NCBI GenBank assembly: GCA_023412655.1
Contig: JAEYNH010000030.1
Location: forward strand, 1 to 36,388
Length of the DNA stretch: 36,388 nt
Reading direction: 5' to 3'
DNA from: Pseudomonadota bacterium
Lineage (GTDB): Bacteria; Pseudomonadota; Alphaproteobacteria; Caulobacterales; Caulobacteraceae
The notes under the pieces were generated by a model that saw only the letters and a program-made list of their open reading frames with translations, was not told the origin of the DNA and searched no databases. Below are positions 1 to 8,838 of this stretch, piece after piece. Position numbers and translations under genes: made by a program. Position 1 is the first letter of the stretch; each line of letters opens with the position of its first letter.

Positions 1-417
1 CGAGCCCCGGGCCCGGAGGGTCTCGTCCCAGCGCCGCGCCAGCAGCAGGTCGCGGGCCGCGCCCGACGCGGACGGGGCGGCGTCGTGGGCCTTGAGCGCG
101 GCGTCGAACTCGCGGGCGGCGTCCTCGGGGGTGGCGAGGCCGGCCCGCAGCCGGGCGCGAACGGCGAGGAAGTCGCCGAGCCCTTCGGCGATCCATCCGG
201 ATTGTGGCTCCGGGGCGGAAGGCGCCGCCGCCAGGCTCCAGACCCAGCCGCGCATCCGCTCCCGGGCGATGGCCGCGGCCGCGTCGGGCGCAGCGTCCCC
301 GGCGGCCGGCAGTATGATCGCCAGGTACGGATCGGCCGGCTGCGGCGCCGGCTTGATCTCGGGGGTCGACGCGCAGGCGGCGGCGAGGAGGACGAAGGCG
401 GGAACGAAGCGGCGCAT
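1..417 (-). CDS. Partial lipoprotein with a weak M61-peptidase-like segment
   Basis: The 3' end lies beyond the window; 139 codons are visible. The ATG at 417 is preceded by an AAGGTG ribosome site. The N-terminus is a lipoprotein signal with a lipobox (LAAAC, Cys15), so the mature protein should be anchored to a membrane facing the periplasm. Residues 75-95 (W..EG..DF..VR..LRAGL) resemble the segment that follows the active site in M61 glycyl aminopeptidases, but no HExxH zinc motif occurs in the roughly 60 residues before it, where the family would carry it. It may therefore be a catalytically dead relative, or an unrelated lipoprotein. It is the last visible gene of the SDR-phosphatase operon, 36 nt after the phosphatase stop. 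The CDS and lipoprotein calls are good; the family link is tentative. Confidence 0.7.
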   Translation of the reverse strand, partial: MRRFVPAFVLLAAACASTPEIKPAPQPADPYLAIILPAAGDAAPDAAAAIARERMRGWVWSLAAAPSAPEPQSGWIAEGLGDFLAVRARLRAGLATPEDAAREFDAALKAHDAAPSASGAARDLLLARRWDETLRARGS

Positions 418-453
418 GGGCTTCACCTTAGCCTGGGTCGCGGCGGAATTGCG

Positions 454-1023
454 TCAGTCCATCGGCTCGCAGTCGAAGCGGTCCAGCTGGCCGGCGTGGA
501 GGCGGTAGACGGCGTCCTGCGGCACCGGCTGGGTGAGCGTCTCCTCCCGGGACAGGCGGGCGTAGGCGCCCCGCAGCAGCCGGCCGGCGATGCCGTGGCT
601 GACCACGACCACCCGGCGCTGGGGCTCCGGCGGCAGGTCCGCGAGGAAGCCCGACACGCGCCCCATCACGTCGTCGAAGGTCTCGCCCCCCGGCGCCTCG
701 AAGAACCAGTCCGGACCGCTGACGCCGAGCTCGCGGCGCAGGCGCCCTTCCCATTCGCCGCAGCAGATCTCGGCCAGCCGCGGGTCGAGCGCGACGGGCA
801 GGCCGGTGGCCGCTGACACCGCCGCGGCGGTGGCCCGCGTCCTCAGGAGGGGACTGGCGACCAGGCGCCAGTCGCCCGGCTCTTGGTCGATGAGGTCACG
901 GACGAGGCCGGCCATGGCGCGGGCCTGGCGCTCGCCCCGCTCGGTCAAGGTGGATTCCCGGCGCCCCTGGATGCGGCCCTCCAGGTTCCAGTGCGTCTCG
1001 CCGTGGCGAAGGAGGAGGATCAC
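454..1023 (-). CDS. Histidine phosphatase family protein (phosphoglycerate mutase-like)
   Basis: A 189-aa protein starting at GTG 1023, which overlaps the TGA stop of the upstream SDR gene as GTGA and implies translational coupling. The branch-1 phosphatase signature LLRHGET gives the phosphorylated histidine His7. Other conserved elements are Arg61 (SPLLRTR), the acid Glu90 (CGEWEG) and the second catalytic histidine His143 (VVSHG). The family includes cofactor-dependent phosphoglycerate mutases, cobalamin phosphatase CobC and broad small-molecule phosphatases. The short length and absence of mutase insertions favour a phosphatase of unknown substrate. No signal peptide is present, so it is probably cytoplasmic. 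The same frame stays open far upstream through the SDR and LpxR genes, but that extension is a shadow. Confidence 0.9.
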   Translation of the reverse strand: MILLLRHGETHWNLEGRIQGRRESTLTERGERQARAMAGLVRDLIDQEPGDWRLVASPLLRTRATAAAVSAATGLPVALDPRLAEICCGEWEGRLRRELGVSGPDWFFEAPGGETFDDVMGRVSGFLADLPPEPQRRVVVVSHGIAGRLLRGAYARLSREETLTQPVPQDAVYRLHAGQLDRFDCEPMD

Positions 1024-1805
1024 CGCTTCTTGCGCACGACCGGATGCGAGGTGGACAGGCCACCATCCACGGCGATGGTCTGGCCGTTGACGTAGGAGGA
1101 CTCGTCCGAGGCCAGGAACAGGGCGGCGTTGGCGATCTCGATCGGCACGCCGTAGCGGGTCAGCGGATTGAGCTGGCCGATCTTGTCCTCGTTCCCCCGG
1201 GCCCGGGCGCCGTCGAAGATCGGCTTGGTCATGCCGGTTTCGATGAGGCCGGGCGCGATGGCGTTGACCCGCACGCCCGTGCCGTAGAGCTCGTTGCAGG
1301 CGGTCTGCACCAGGCTGATCACCCCGGCCTTGGATGCCGAATAGGCGGCGCCGCCGGCGCCCGAGCGGATGCCCGCCACCGAGGCGGTGCAGATGATGGA
1401 GCCGCGGCCGTTGGGGATCATGGCCGCCGAGGCGTGCTTCACCCCCAGGAAGGCGCCGATCAGGTTCACCCGCAGGATCTCGGCCCAGTAGTCGGGGGTC
1501 GCCTCCTGCAGAGGCATGAAGCCCCCGGAGATGCCGGCGTTGGCCCAGAAGACGTCGAGGCCGCCGAACTCGGCCTGGGCCTTGGCCACCAGCCCCTGGA
1601 CGAAGGCCTCGTCGCCGGCGTCGCCGGTGAGCGCCACCACTCGGCCGCCCGCCTTCGTCACCTCGTCGGCGGTCTCGGACAGGGTTTCGGCGCGGTCGGC
1701 GATGACCAGGCAGGCGCCCTCGGCCGCGAAGAGGTTGGCGGCGGCGCGGCCGATGCCGCTGGCGGCGCCGGTGATGACGGCCGTACGGCCCTGCAGGCGA
1801 CCCAT
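1020..1805 (-). CDS. SDR family NAD(P)-dependent oxidoreductase
   Basis: A 261-aa classical short-chain dehydrogenase/reductase. It has the nucleotide-binding TGAASGIG motif at residues 12-19, the NAG structural motif at 89-91 and the catalytic Ser142, Tyr155 and Lys159 (YSASK). An acidic residue after beta-2 (IADRAE, Asp37) suggests a preference for NAD over NADP. It ends with the common NGQTIAVDGG segment. The start has a near-perfect ribosome site (AAGGAGG, 5 nt spacing). The substrate cannot be read from the sequence; relatives oxidise or reduce hydroxyacyl-CoA, steroid or sugar alcohols. It heads an operon with a histidine phosphatase and a lipoprotein. A TetR-type operator candidate lies just upstream at 1816-1831, hinting at induction by a fatty or hydrophobic compound. 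Confidence 0.95.
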   Translation of the reverse strand: MGRLQGRTAVITGAASGIGRAAANLFAAEGACLVIADRAETLSETADEVTKAGGRVVALTGDAGDEAFVQGLVAKAQAEFGGLDVFWANAGISGGFMPLQEATPDYWAEILRVNLIGAFLGVKHASAAMIPNGRGSIICTASVAGIRSGAGGAAYSASKAGVISLVQTACNELYGTGVRVNAIAPGLIETGMTKPIFDGARARGNEDKIGQLNPLTRYGVPIEIANAALFLASDESSYVNGQTIAVDGGLSTSHPVVRKKR

Positions 1806-1815
1806 GGATCCTCCT

Positions 1816-1831
1816 TAAAACGCTTGTTTGA
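1816..1831 (-). promoter_or_regulatory. Candidate TetR/PsrA-type operator before the SDR gene
   Basis: An AAAC-GCTT-GTTT inverted repeat (half-sites 1818-1821 and 1826-1829, with flanking T/A symmetry) sits immediately upstream of the ribosome site of the SDR gene. It fits the AAAC-N2-4-GTTT pattern known for PsrA-like TetR regulators of fatty-acid genes. No TetR gene is visible in this window, so the regulator would be encoded elsewhere. This is a motif match only. Confidence 0.35.
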
Positions 1832-1868
1832 GGCGGGATCGCACGGCGGCGCTTCACGGGCAAGCCGC

Positions 1869-2927
1869 TCAGCGCGGGCGGGCCAGCAGAGCGGTGGAGA
1901 AGCCGACGGTGAGGGCCCCGAACCGGGAGGCCCCGTTCTGGCCGCGGAATTCCTCGGTGCGCCAGACGTTGGCGTAGGTGACGCGCAGCCGCCACACCCG
2001 GGCCACCACCCCCGCCTGGAACTCCTGCACCAAGGGCCGGCGGTCCACCCGGCGGGAGTCGCGGAAGGTGTTGCCGTCCAGGAAGATGTCGCGGGCCACG
2101 CCCCGGGTCTCGGTTCCGGCGTAGGCGTACCAGGCGAAGTCCCGGCTGGGGCCGAAGAAGGAGGAGCCGCTTGGGGCCGGGCGGATGCGCGGCGGGCCGA
2201 AATCCTCGTCCAGATGCGTGCCGATCCGCAGGGTGCCGCCAAGTCCGGCGGAGACCTGCACGGTGCCCGCCGCCAGGTTCACCGCCGGGGTGAAGTCGAG
2301 GCTGAGGCCCTCCGTGCGGGGCGGGCGGCCGTCCTGGCCGGCGCGGAAGCTGGGCCACAGTTCCACGGGGCGCCACCTGCGCTCGCCATAGGCGACGAAC
2401 GCCAGTTCGTCCTTGAGTTGATAGTCCCAGCCCATGGCCTCGGGGATGCGGTTGACGTGCTTGTGCCAGTTGTTCTGGGCCCAGCGGCCGAGGGCGGAGG
2501 GGCCGACCATGCCGACCTGAAGCTGCAGGCTGTCGAGCTGCTTCTCGGAATAGGTCATCACCTCGCCCCCCATGTAGAGCCAGCCGGCGTAGGGGCGGTC
2601 GGTGGGGTCGGGGTTGGCGAGGGTGAGGTCTTCGGGCGTGTAGATGTTCTGGCCGATGACGAAGCCCCCGCGGAACAGCGCCTCGGGATCCAGCAAGGGC
2701 AGGTTGCGGGCCCGCCCGGCGATGGGCGAGCTGCGCGAAGGCGTCAGCACGTTCAGCTGCAGGCCCTGGGTGTAGTAGCGGTCGTCGTTGCGGCCCGGGA
2801 TGAAGAACTCGTTCTCCATCTGCAGGGTGGCGACCCAGTCGTTCTCGTCGTTGGCGTCCTGGGCGGCGGCCGGCGCGGCGGCCGCCAGGGCGGCGCCCAT
2901 GGCGCAGAAGGTCAAGGCCAGCCGCAT
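1869..2927 (-). CDS. LpxR/DUF2219 family outer-membrane lipid A deacylase-like protein
   Basis: A 352-aa protein with a signal peptide (cleavage after about Gln23) and alternating polar/aromatic strands typical of an outer-membrane beta-barrel. Family features are the E-N-E segment at 38-40, DDRYYTQG (Thr53), DRPYAGWLY at 110-118, the LDSLQLQVG..GPSALG segment at 131-147, and AQNNWH with His155. In Salmonella LpxR, which removes the 3'-acyloxyacyl chain of lipid A, the matching residues are Asn9-Asp10, Thr34 and His122. Here Asn39, Thr53 and His155 are kept but the Asp position appears to be Glu40. The start has a GGGGGGAAG ribosome site. It stands alone between an SDR operon and an aminotransferase. 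The family call is strong; the activity is inferred and depends on the Asp-to-Glu change being tolerated. Confidence 0.85.
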   Translation of the reverse strand: MRLALTFCAMGAALAAAAPAAAQDANDENDWVATLQMENEFFIPGRNDDRYYTQGLQLNVLTPSRSSPIAGRARNLPLLDPEALFRGGFVIGQNIYTPEDLTLANPDPTDRPYAGWLYMGGEVMTYSEKQLDSLQLQVGMVGPSALGRWAQNNWHKHVNRIPEAMGWDYQLKDELAFVAYGERRWRPVELWPSFRAGQDGRPPRTEGLSLDFTPAVNLAAGTVQVSAGLGGTLRIGTHLDEDFGPPRIRPAPSGSSFFGPSRDFAWYAYAGTETRGVARDIFLDGNTFRDSRRVDRRPLVQEFQAGVVARVWRLRVTYANVWRTEEFRGQNGASRFGALTVGFSTALLARPR

Positions 2928-2992
2928 CCGCTTCCCCCCGAAAGCTTTGGCCAGAGGCTAAGCCCAGCGCCGCGGACCGCAAGCGCCGGAAG

Positions 2993-4153
2993 CTAGGGGC
3001 GCGTCCCGCAGACGCCGCGGATGGCCTCGATGATGCGATCCTGCACATCGGGTTCGAGGTAGGCGTGCATGGGCAGGCTGATCACCCTGCCCGCCTTGTC
3101 CTCGGTGACCGGCAGGCCGCCGGGCTGCGGATAGTCGCGGTAGGGCGGCTGCCGGTGCAGCGGCAGCGGATAGTAGACCGCGGTGGGGATGCCCTGTTCG
3201 CGCAGGGCCGCGGCCAAGCCGTCGCGGTCCTGCGTCTCGATGGTGTACTGGGCCCAGACGCTGACGCCGCCGTCGATCACCCGGGGCGTGGTCACCACGT
3301 CGGACAGGCCCTCGGCGTAGCGGGCGGCGACGCGGTTGCGCGCGGCGATCTCGTCGGCGAAGACCGCCAGCTTCTGCAGCAGGACGGCGGCCTGGAGGGT
3401 GTCCATCCGGCTGTTCAGGCCGACCCGCATGTTCATGTACTTGGGATCGTGGTCGAAGGTCTTGCCCTCGAGGTCGGACTTCACCGCCTGGCCATGGACC
3501 CGCAGGGACACCAGCAGGTCGTGGAAGCGGTCGTCCTTGGACAGCACCGCCCCGCCGTCGCCGTAGCAGCCGAGCGGCTTGGCCGGGAAGAAGCTGGTGG
3601 TGGTGACGTCGACCCAGTGGATCGGATGCCGGCCGTTCAGCGTACAGCCGAAGCCCTGGGCGCTGTCGGCGATGAGCTTCAGGCCGTGGGCGCGGGCGAT
3701 GGCGGCGATGGCGGGATAGTCGGCGGGCTGGCCGAACAGGTCGACGGCGATGATCGCCCTGGGCGTCAGCTTGCCCTCGGCCTTCACCGCCTGGATGGCG
3801 GCTTCCAGCTTTTCGGGATCGAGGTTGTAGGTGTCGGGGAGGATGTCCACGAACACCGGCGAGGCCCCCACCAGCGGCATGGCCTCGGCCGTGGCGGCGA
3901 AGGTGAAGGCCGGGCAGAAGACCGCATCGCCCGGGCCGACGCCCCAGGCCATCAGCGGCAGCACCAGGGCGTCGGTGCCAGAGGCGCAGGACAGGGCGTG
4001 GGGCGCCTGGCCGAAGGCGGCGAGCTCGGCCTCGAACTGGCCGATCTCCGGGCCCATCACATAGGCGCCCGAGCGCACCACCTTGAGGATGGCGTCCTCC
4101 AGCGGCTGGCCGAGGCGGGCCCGCTGGGCCTGCAGGTCGATGAACGGAATCAT
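2993..4153 (-). CDS. DegT/DnrJ/EryC1/StrS family sugar aminotransferase (WbpE-like)
   Basis: A 386-aa PLP-dependent aminotransferase of the sugar-nucleotide type. PLP is held by Lys192 within TSFFPAKPLGCYGDGG, with Asp163 (IADSAQ) contacting the pyridine nitrogen. SCASGTDAL at 55-63 and the C-terminal YYPLPLHRQP and SLPMH segments are characteristic. The pattern is closest, from memory, to WbpE, which transaminates UDP-2-acetamido-3-oxo-glucuronate on the way to diacetamido-uronic acid in O-antigen; other members make perosamine or similar sugars. No neighbouring sugar-nucleotide genes are present, so the exact product is unknown. The start is ATG 4153 (MIPFIDL), a typical N-terminus for this family, although the frame is open further upstream through the amidohydrolase gene. 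Confidence 0.92.
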   Translation of the reverse strand: MIPFIDLQAQRARLGQPLEDAILKVVRSGAYVMGPEIGQFEAELAAFGQAPHALSCASGTDALVLPLMAWGVGPGDAVFCPAFTFAATAEAMPLVGASPVFVDILPDTYNLDPEKLEAAIQAVKAEGKLTPRAIIAVDLFGQPADYPAIAAIARAHGLKLIADSAQGFGCTLNGRHPIHWVDVTTTSFFPAKPLGCYGDGGAVLSKDDRFHDLLVSLRVHGQAVKSDLEGKTFDHDPKYMNMRVGLNSRMDTLQAAVLLQKLAVFADEIAARNRVAARYAEGLSDVVTTPRVIDGGVSVWAQYTIETQDRDGLAAALREQGIPTAVYYPLPLHRQPPYRDYPQPGGLPVTEDKAGRVISLPMHAYLEPDVQDRIIEAIRGVCGTRP

Positions 4154-4187
4154 GGCGCGTGAATGCCACCGCGGGGCCGGGCCACCA

Positions 4188-4212
4188 AAACACGGATGGT
4201 GACGGTGTGTTT
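4188..4212 (-). terminator. Inverted repeat AAACAC/GTGTTT between amidohydrolase and aminotransferase genes
   Basis: AAACAC (4188-4193) and GTGTTT (4207-4212) form a perfect 6-bp inverted repeat with a 13-nt loop. Read on the minus strand, the hairpin falls after the amidohydrolase stop and ends in GTGTTTT, so it could be a weak intrinsic terminator. It could equally be an operator for the downstream aminotransferase. The stem is AT-rich for this genome and the U-tract is short. Confidence 0.25.
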
Positions 4213-4248
4213 CCCCGGCGGCGGCATCGCGCTCTGTCGCGTGGCGTC

Positions 4249-5550
<1,302 letters not shown>

Positions 5551-5557
5551 GGATGGA

Positions 5558-5577
5558 TCCCCCACGATCTTGTGGGG
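5558..5577 (-). promoter_or_regulatory. 5' UTR hairpin overlapping the ribosome site of the amidohydrolase gene
   Basis: On the minus strand, CCCCAC-AAGATC-GTGGGG forms a perfect 6-bp, almost all-GC stem. Its 3' arm (5565-5560) contains most of the Shine-Dalgarno sequence GGGGGA (5563-5558) that serves GTG 5550. Such masking could reduce translation or make it temperature- or factor-dependent. It could also be the terminator stem of the acyl-CoA synthetase gene, although no U-tract follows. Confidence 0.4.
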
Positions 5578-5624
5578 CGACGTTAACGGCCGCGACCGCC
5601 CAAGGCCAAGCCCTGATAACGCCG

Positions 5625-7220
5625 TCAGATCTGCCGCGCGCGACCTTCCCAGTAGACGGCCCGCACCTTGCCCCGCTGGATCTTGCCGGCCTCGGAGCGG
5701 GGCAGATCGGTGGCGAAGTCGAGGCTGCGCGGGACCTTGAAGGCCGGCAGGCTGGCGCGGGCGAAGTCGAGGATCTCCTGGGCCAGGGCCTCGGACGGGG
5801 CGTAGCCGGGCCTGAGCAGGATCACCGCCTTGACCTGCTCGCCCCATTCCTCGTGCGGCACGCCGACGGTGGCGCTGTCGGCCACGGCCGGGTGCAGGGC
5901 CAGGGCGTTGTCGATCTCCTGCGGGTAGATGTTCACCCCGCCCGAGATGATGGTCTCGGCGCTGCGGCCGGTGAGGAACAGGTAGCCGTCCTCGTCGAAA
6001 TAGCCCACGTCGCCCATGGTGAAGTGGTCGCCGACCCGGGCCGCCTGGGTCTTGGCCTCGTCCTTGTAGTAGCTGAACGCCCCGCCCGGCGGCATCTGGT
6101 GGTAGATGGTCCCGGCCACGCCCGGCGGGCATTCCGCGCCCTCGTCGTCGAGGATCTTCGAGCCCAGCACGGCGGGCCGTCTGCCCACCGAGCCCGGCTT
6201 CTTCAGCCATTCGTGGCTGTCGATCATGAAGCCCGCCCCGCCCTCGGAGCCGGCGTAGTACTCGTGCAGCACGGGCCCGAACCAATCGATCATCGCCCGC
6301 TTCACCTCGGGCGGGCAGGGCGCGGCGCCGTGGATGACGAACTTCACCGACGACAGGTCGTGGCGCGCCTTCACCTCGTCCGGCAGGGCGAGCAGGCGCT
6401 GGAACATGATCGGCACGAGGTGCAGGTGGGTGACGCGCCGGGCGGCGATGGTCGCCAGGGTGCGCTCGGAATCCCACTTGTCGAGGAAGACCAGGGTGGC
6501 CCCGGCGCCCATGGCGGCGCGGACGTCGAAGGCCAGGGGCGCGGCGTGGTAGGCCGGGCCGGCGCACAGCTGCACCGAGGCCTCGTCGTAGCCGCGCTGG
6601 GCGTAGATGGTCTGGGGCGCGACCACGGGGTTGGGCCGGAAGACGCCCTTGGGCCGGCCGGTGGTGCCCGAGGTGTAGAGCATCTGGTTGCCCAGCACCG
6701 GGTCTTCGATGTCGGACGCCTCGATGCCGGCGAGGGCCTCGTCATAGTCGAGGAAGCCCTCGATATCGCCGCCCACGGCCACCTTCAGGGCCACGCCGGG
6801 CGCCTGGGCGAGCGCGGCCTGCGCGCCGGCCACCCGGGCGTCGCAGAACACCGCCTTGGCCTCGCAGTCATTGAGGATGTAGGCGATCTCGTCGGGCGAC
6901 AGGTGCCAGTTCACCGGCGTGATCCGGAAGCCGCCGCGCAGGGTGGCGGCCAGCACCTCGACGAACTCGGCCCGGTTGGACAGCACCATGGCCACGGCGT
7001 CGCCCGCCTGCAGGCCCGCCCCGCGGAGCAGGCGGACCAGCCGGTTGGCGTGGGCGTTGACCTCGGCGAAGGTGCGGGCGCGGGCGGTCTCGCCTGCCGG
7101 CGGGTCGATCACGCAGGGCTTGTGCGGCTGGACCTCAGCCCACACCGCCAGCGTCATGCCCTGGAGCGCGGCGGCCTCCAGCCGCGCGGTCAGTCCGGCC
7201 CGTTCCTTCACGGCGTCCAT
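5625..7220 (-). CDS. Acyl-CoA synthetase (class I adenylate-forming ligase)
   Basis: A 531-aa ANL-superfamily enzyme that activates a carboxylic acid to an acyl-adenylate and then to the CoA thioester. The P-loop-like YTSGTTGRPKGVF lies at 182-194. A YAGSEGG A5-type motif, GDVGYFDEDGY (A7), TGRSAETIISGGVNIYPQEI (A8) and the catalytic C-terminal lysine Lys513 (EAGKIQRGK, A10) follow. ATG 7220 is chosen because GGAGG sits 5 nt before it; an ATG 48 nt upstream lacks this. The overall form resembles FadD13- and FadD3-like ligases that act on aromatic, steroid or medium-chain acids, and the aliphatic or cyclic substrate is unknown. It lies 79 nt after a methyltransferase gene on the same strand and may be co-transcribed with it. 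Confidence 0.95.
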   Translation of the reverse strand: MDAVKERAGLTARLEAAALQGMTLAVWAEVQPHKPCVIDPPAGETARARTFAEVNAHANRLVRLLRGAGLQAGDAVAMVLSNRAEFVEVLAATLRGGFRITPVNWHLSPDEIAYILNDCEAKAVFCDARVAGAQAALAQAPGVALKVAVGGDIEGFLDYDEALAGIEASDIEDPVLGNQMLYTSGTTGRPKGVFRPNPVVAPQTIYAQRGYDEASVQLCAGPAYHAAPLAFDVRAAMGAGATLVFLDKWDSERTLATIAARRVTHLHLVPIMFQRLLALPDEVKARHDLSSVKFVIHGAAPCPPEVKRAMIDWFGPVLHEYYAGSEGGAGFMIDSHEWLKKPGSVGRRPAVLGSKILDDEGAECPPGVAGTIYHQMPPGGAFSYYKDEAKTQAARVGDHFTMGDVGYFDEDGYLFLTGRSAETIISGGVNIYPQEIDNALALHPAVADSATVGVPHEEWGEQVKAVILLRPGYAPSEALAQEILDFARASLPAFKVPRSLDFATDLPRSEAGKIQRGKVRAVYWEGRARQI

Positions 7221-7299
7221 GGCGTCCTCCGGCGAGAGCTCTGCGGCCCGTTCGGGACACCATGGCACGGACGCCGGACGGGTAGAAGCTGCGGTATGG

Positions 7300-8067
7300 C
7301 TAGGGCTTGCGGAACACCCACAGGTCGCCGGCGCCGCCGAGGTCCTGGGGCGGACGGTCGAGGGCCAGGCCGGCCGCTTCGGCGAAGGGCGTCGGGTCGG
7401 TCATGTAGTAGGTGAGCCGCTCGGGCGAGCGCTGCACCGCGCGGCCGGCGCCGTCGACCACCACGTAGTCGAGCACCTGCTCCAGCTTGCCCGGCGGATC
7501 ACGGAAGGTGCGTTCGGCGACGAACAGCACGAGGCGGCGGCCGTCGGACATCACCCGATCGAACACCGGAGCCTTCGAATTGGCCGGCGGCAGGCTCCGC
7601 ATGACCTCGAGCTTCGGCAGGTGGAAGCAGACGTAGCCGCCGGGCTTCACGTGCCGGACCGCCACGGCGGCGGCGTTCTTCCAGGCGGTTCCGGCGGGGA
7701 CGTGAGCGAGGGTGTAGAAGGGGAAGATCACCGCATCGAAGGTGCGCTTCAGGTCGGTGGCGGTCATGTCGCCCCGGCGGAACTCCATGCGGGCGGCGAT
7801 CTCGGGCGGGAGGGCCTTCCGTCGCGCCTCGGCGCGGGCCAGCATGGCCGACGACAGATCGACGCCGGTGACGGTCAGGCCGCGTTCGGCCAAGCCTTGG
7901 GTCACCCGGCCGGAGCCGGCCCCGAACTCGAGCACCGTCCCGCCTTCCGGCGCGAGCGCGGCGTAGAAGTCGATGTCGCCGGCCAGGGTCGCGTCGGCGG
8001 CGGTGATCTCATCGTAGTAGGCGGCGCTGAGTCCGCCATCGGCGTAGTAGGGCCGAACCTTGGCCAT
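7300..8067 (-). CDS. Class I SAM-dependent methyltransferase
   Basis: A 255-aa protein with SAM-binding motif I VLEFGAGSGRV at 45-55, the acidic ribose-binding residue in GVDLSSAML, and a following RRGDMT segment. This is the Rossmann methyltransferase layout of the UbiE/Tam type. The C-terminal half (HLPKLEV, PERLTYYMTDP, AEAAGLALD) matches small-molecule methyltransferases rather than RNA or DNA enzymes. The substrate cannot be assigned. ATG 8067 has GGAG about 10 nt upstream. The gene diverges from lemA, leaving about 120 bp of shared promoter region, and precedes an acyl-CoA synthetase on the same strand. Confidence 0.9.
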   Translation of the reverse strand: MAKVRPYYADGGLSAAYYDEITAADATLAGDIDFYAALAPEGGTVLEFGAGSGRVTQGLAERGLTVTGVDLSSAMLARAEARRKALPPEIAARMEFRRGDMTATDLKRTFDAVIFPFYTLAHVPAGTAWKNAAAVAVRHVKPGGYVCFHLPKLEVMRSLPPANSKAPVFDRVMSDGRRLVLFVAERTFRDPPGKLEQVLDYVVVDGAGRAVQRSPERLTYYMTDPTPFAEAAGLALDRPPQDLGGAGDLWVFRKP

Positions 8068-8190
8068 GGCTAAGGAACTCCACAGCGCGGCGCGCGCTTC
8101 CGCCCTCTGGTGGCCGCTGCGTTGCGCAAGATCAACGATGGGGCCACATAGTGCGGGGCCAAGCTCCACGCTGGCCTGATGGGGAGCCCG

Positions 8191-8838
8191 ATGAACAGCC
8201 TTTTTCGCCGCCTCGCCCGCGCCGTCCTGGTCCTCGCCGCGCCGCTGGCGCTGGCCGCCTGCGGCGTCAACACCATCCCGACCAAGGAAGAGATCGCCAA
8301 GGCCCGCTGGGCCGACGTGCAGAGCCAGTATCAGCGACGGGCCGACCTGATCCCGAACCTCGTGGCGACGGTGAAGGGCTATGCGGCCCAGGAAAGCCAG
8401 GTGCTGATCGCCGTGACCCAGGCGCGTTCGGGCATCGTCAACACCCCGTCTGGCCCCGAGATCACCCAGGACCCGGCGGCCTTCCAGCGCTACGCCGCCG
8501 CGCAGAACCAGCTGTCCATGGCCCTGGTGCCGTTCCGGGTGCTGCAGGAGCAGTATCCGGACCTGAAGTCGAACACCAACTTCATGGCCCTGCAGAGCCA
8601 GCTCGAAGGCACCGAGAACCGCATCGCCGTGGCCCGGCGCGACTACAATGAGGCCGTCCGCGACTACAACACCAGCCTGCGGACCTTCCCGACGGTGATC
8701 TGGGCCAAGACCCTGTACGGCGGCTCCAAGCCCATGCAGCTGTTCCAGGCCACGGCCGCGGCCCAGTCCGCGCCCACCGTCGACTTCTCGGCGCCGCCGG
8801 CCCCCGCCGTGGCGCCAGGATCGGCTCCGCCGCAATGA
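8191..8838 (+). CDS. lemA: LemA family lipoprotein
   Basis: A 215-aa LemA protein. It begins with a lipoprotein signal (lipobox LAAC, Cys24), whereas many LemA proteins use an uncleaved N-terminal membrane helix. The family hallmark QYQRRADLIPNLVATVKGYA follows directly, then a long helical-bundle region with FMALQSQLEGTENRIAVARRDYNEAV, RTFP and a Pro/Ala-rich tail. I chose ATG 8191 because GGGGAG lies just upstream; ATG 8179 is an in-frame alternative adding four residues. Its stop overlaps the start of the next gene (ATGA), the first of two TPM-domain genes. LemA and TPM proteins commonly occur together and are thought to act at the cell envelope, but their biochemical role is not settled. 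Confidence 0.95.
   Translation: MNSLFRRLARAVLVLAAPLALAACGVNTIPTKEEIAKARWADVQSQYQRRADLIPNLVATVKGYAAQESQVLIAVTQARSGIVNTPSGPEITQDPAAFQRYAAAQNQLSMALVPFRVLQEQYPDLKSNTNFMALQSQLEGTENRIAVARRDYNEAVRDYNTSLRTFPTVIWAKTLYGGSKPMQLFQATAAAQSAPTVDFSAPPAPAVAPGSAPPQ

Noticed and set aside
1044..2996. Long open frame on the plus strand across the SDR and LpxR genes
   Set aside because: It is antisense to two clear genes, has low-complexity Gly/Ala/Arg composition and shows no domain. High GC content makes such frames common.
454..3048. 864-codon frame joining the phosphatase with sequence inside the SDR and LpxR genes
   Set aside because: Only the last 189 codons encode the phosphatase; the rest is out-of-frame reading of the two upstream genes.
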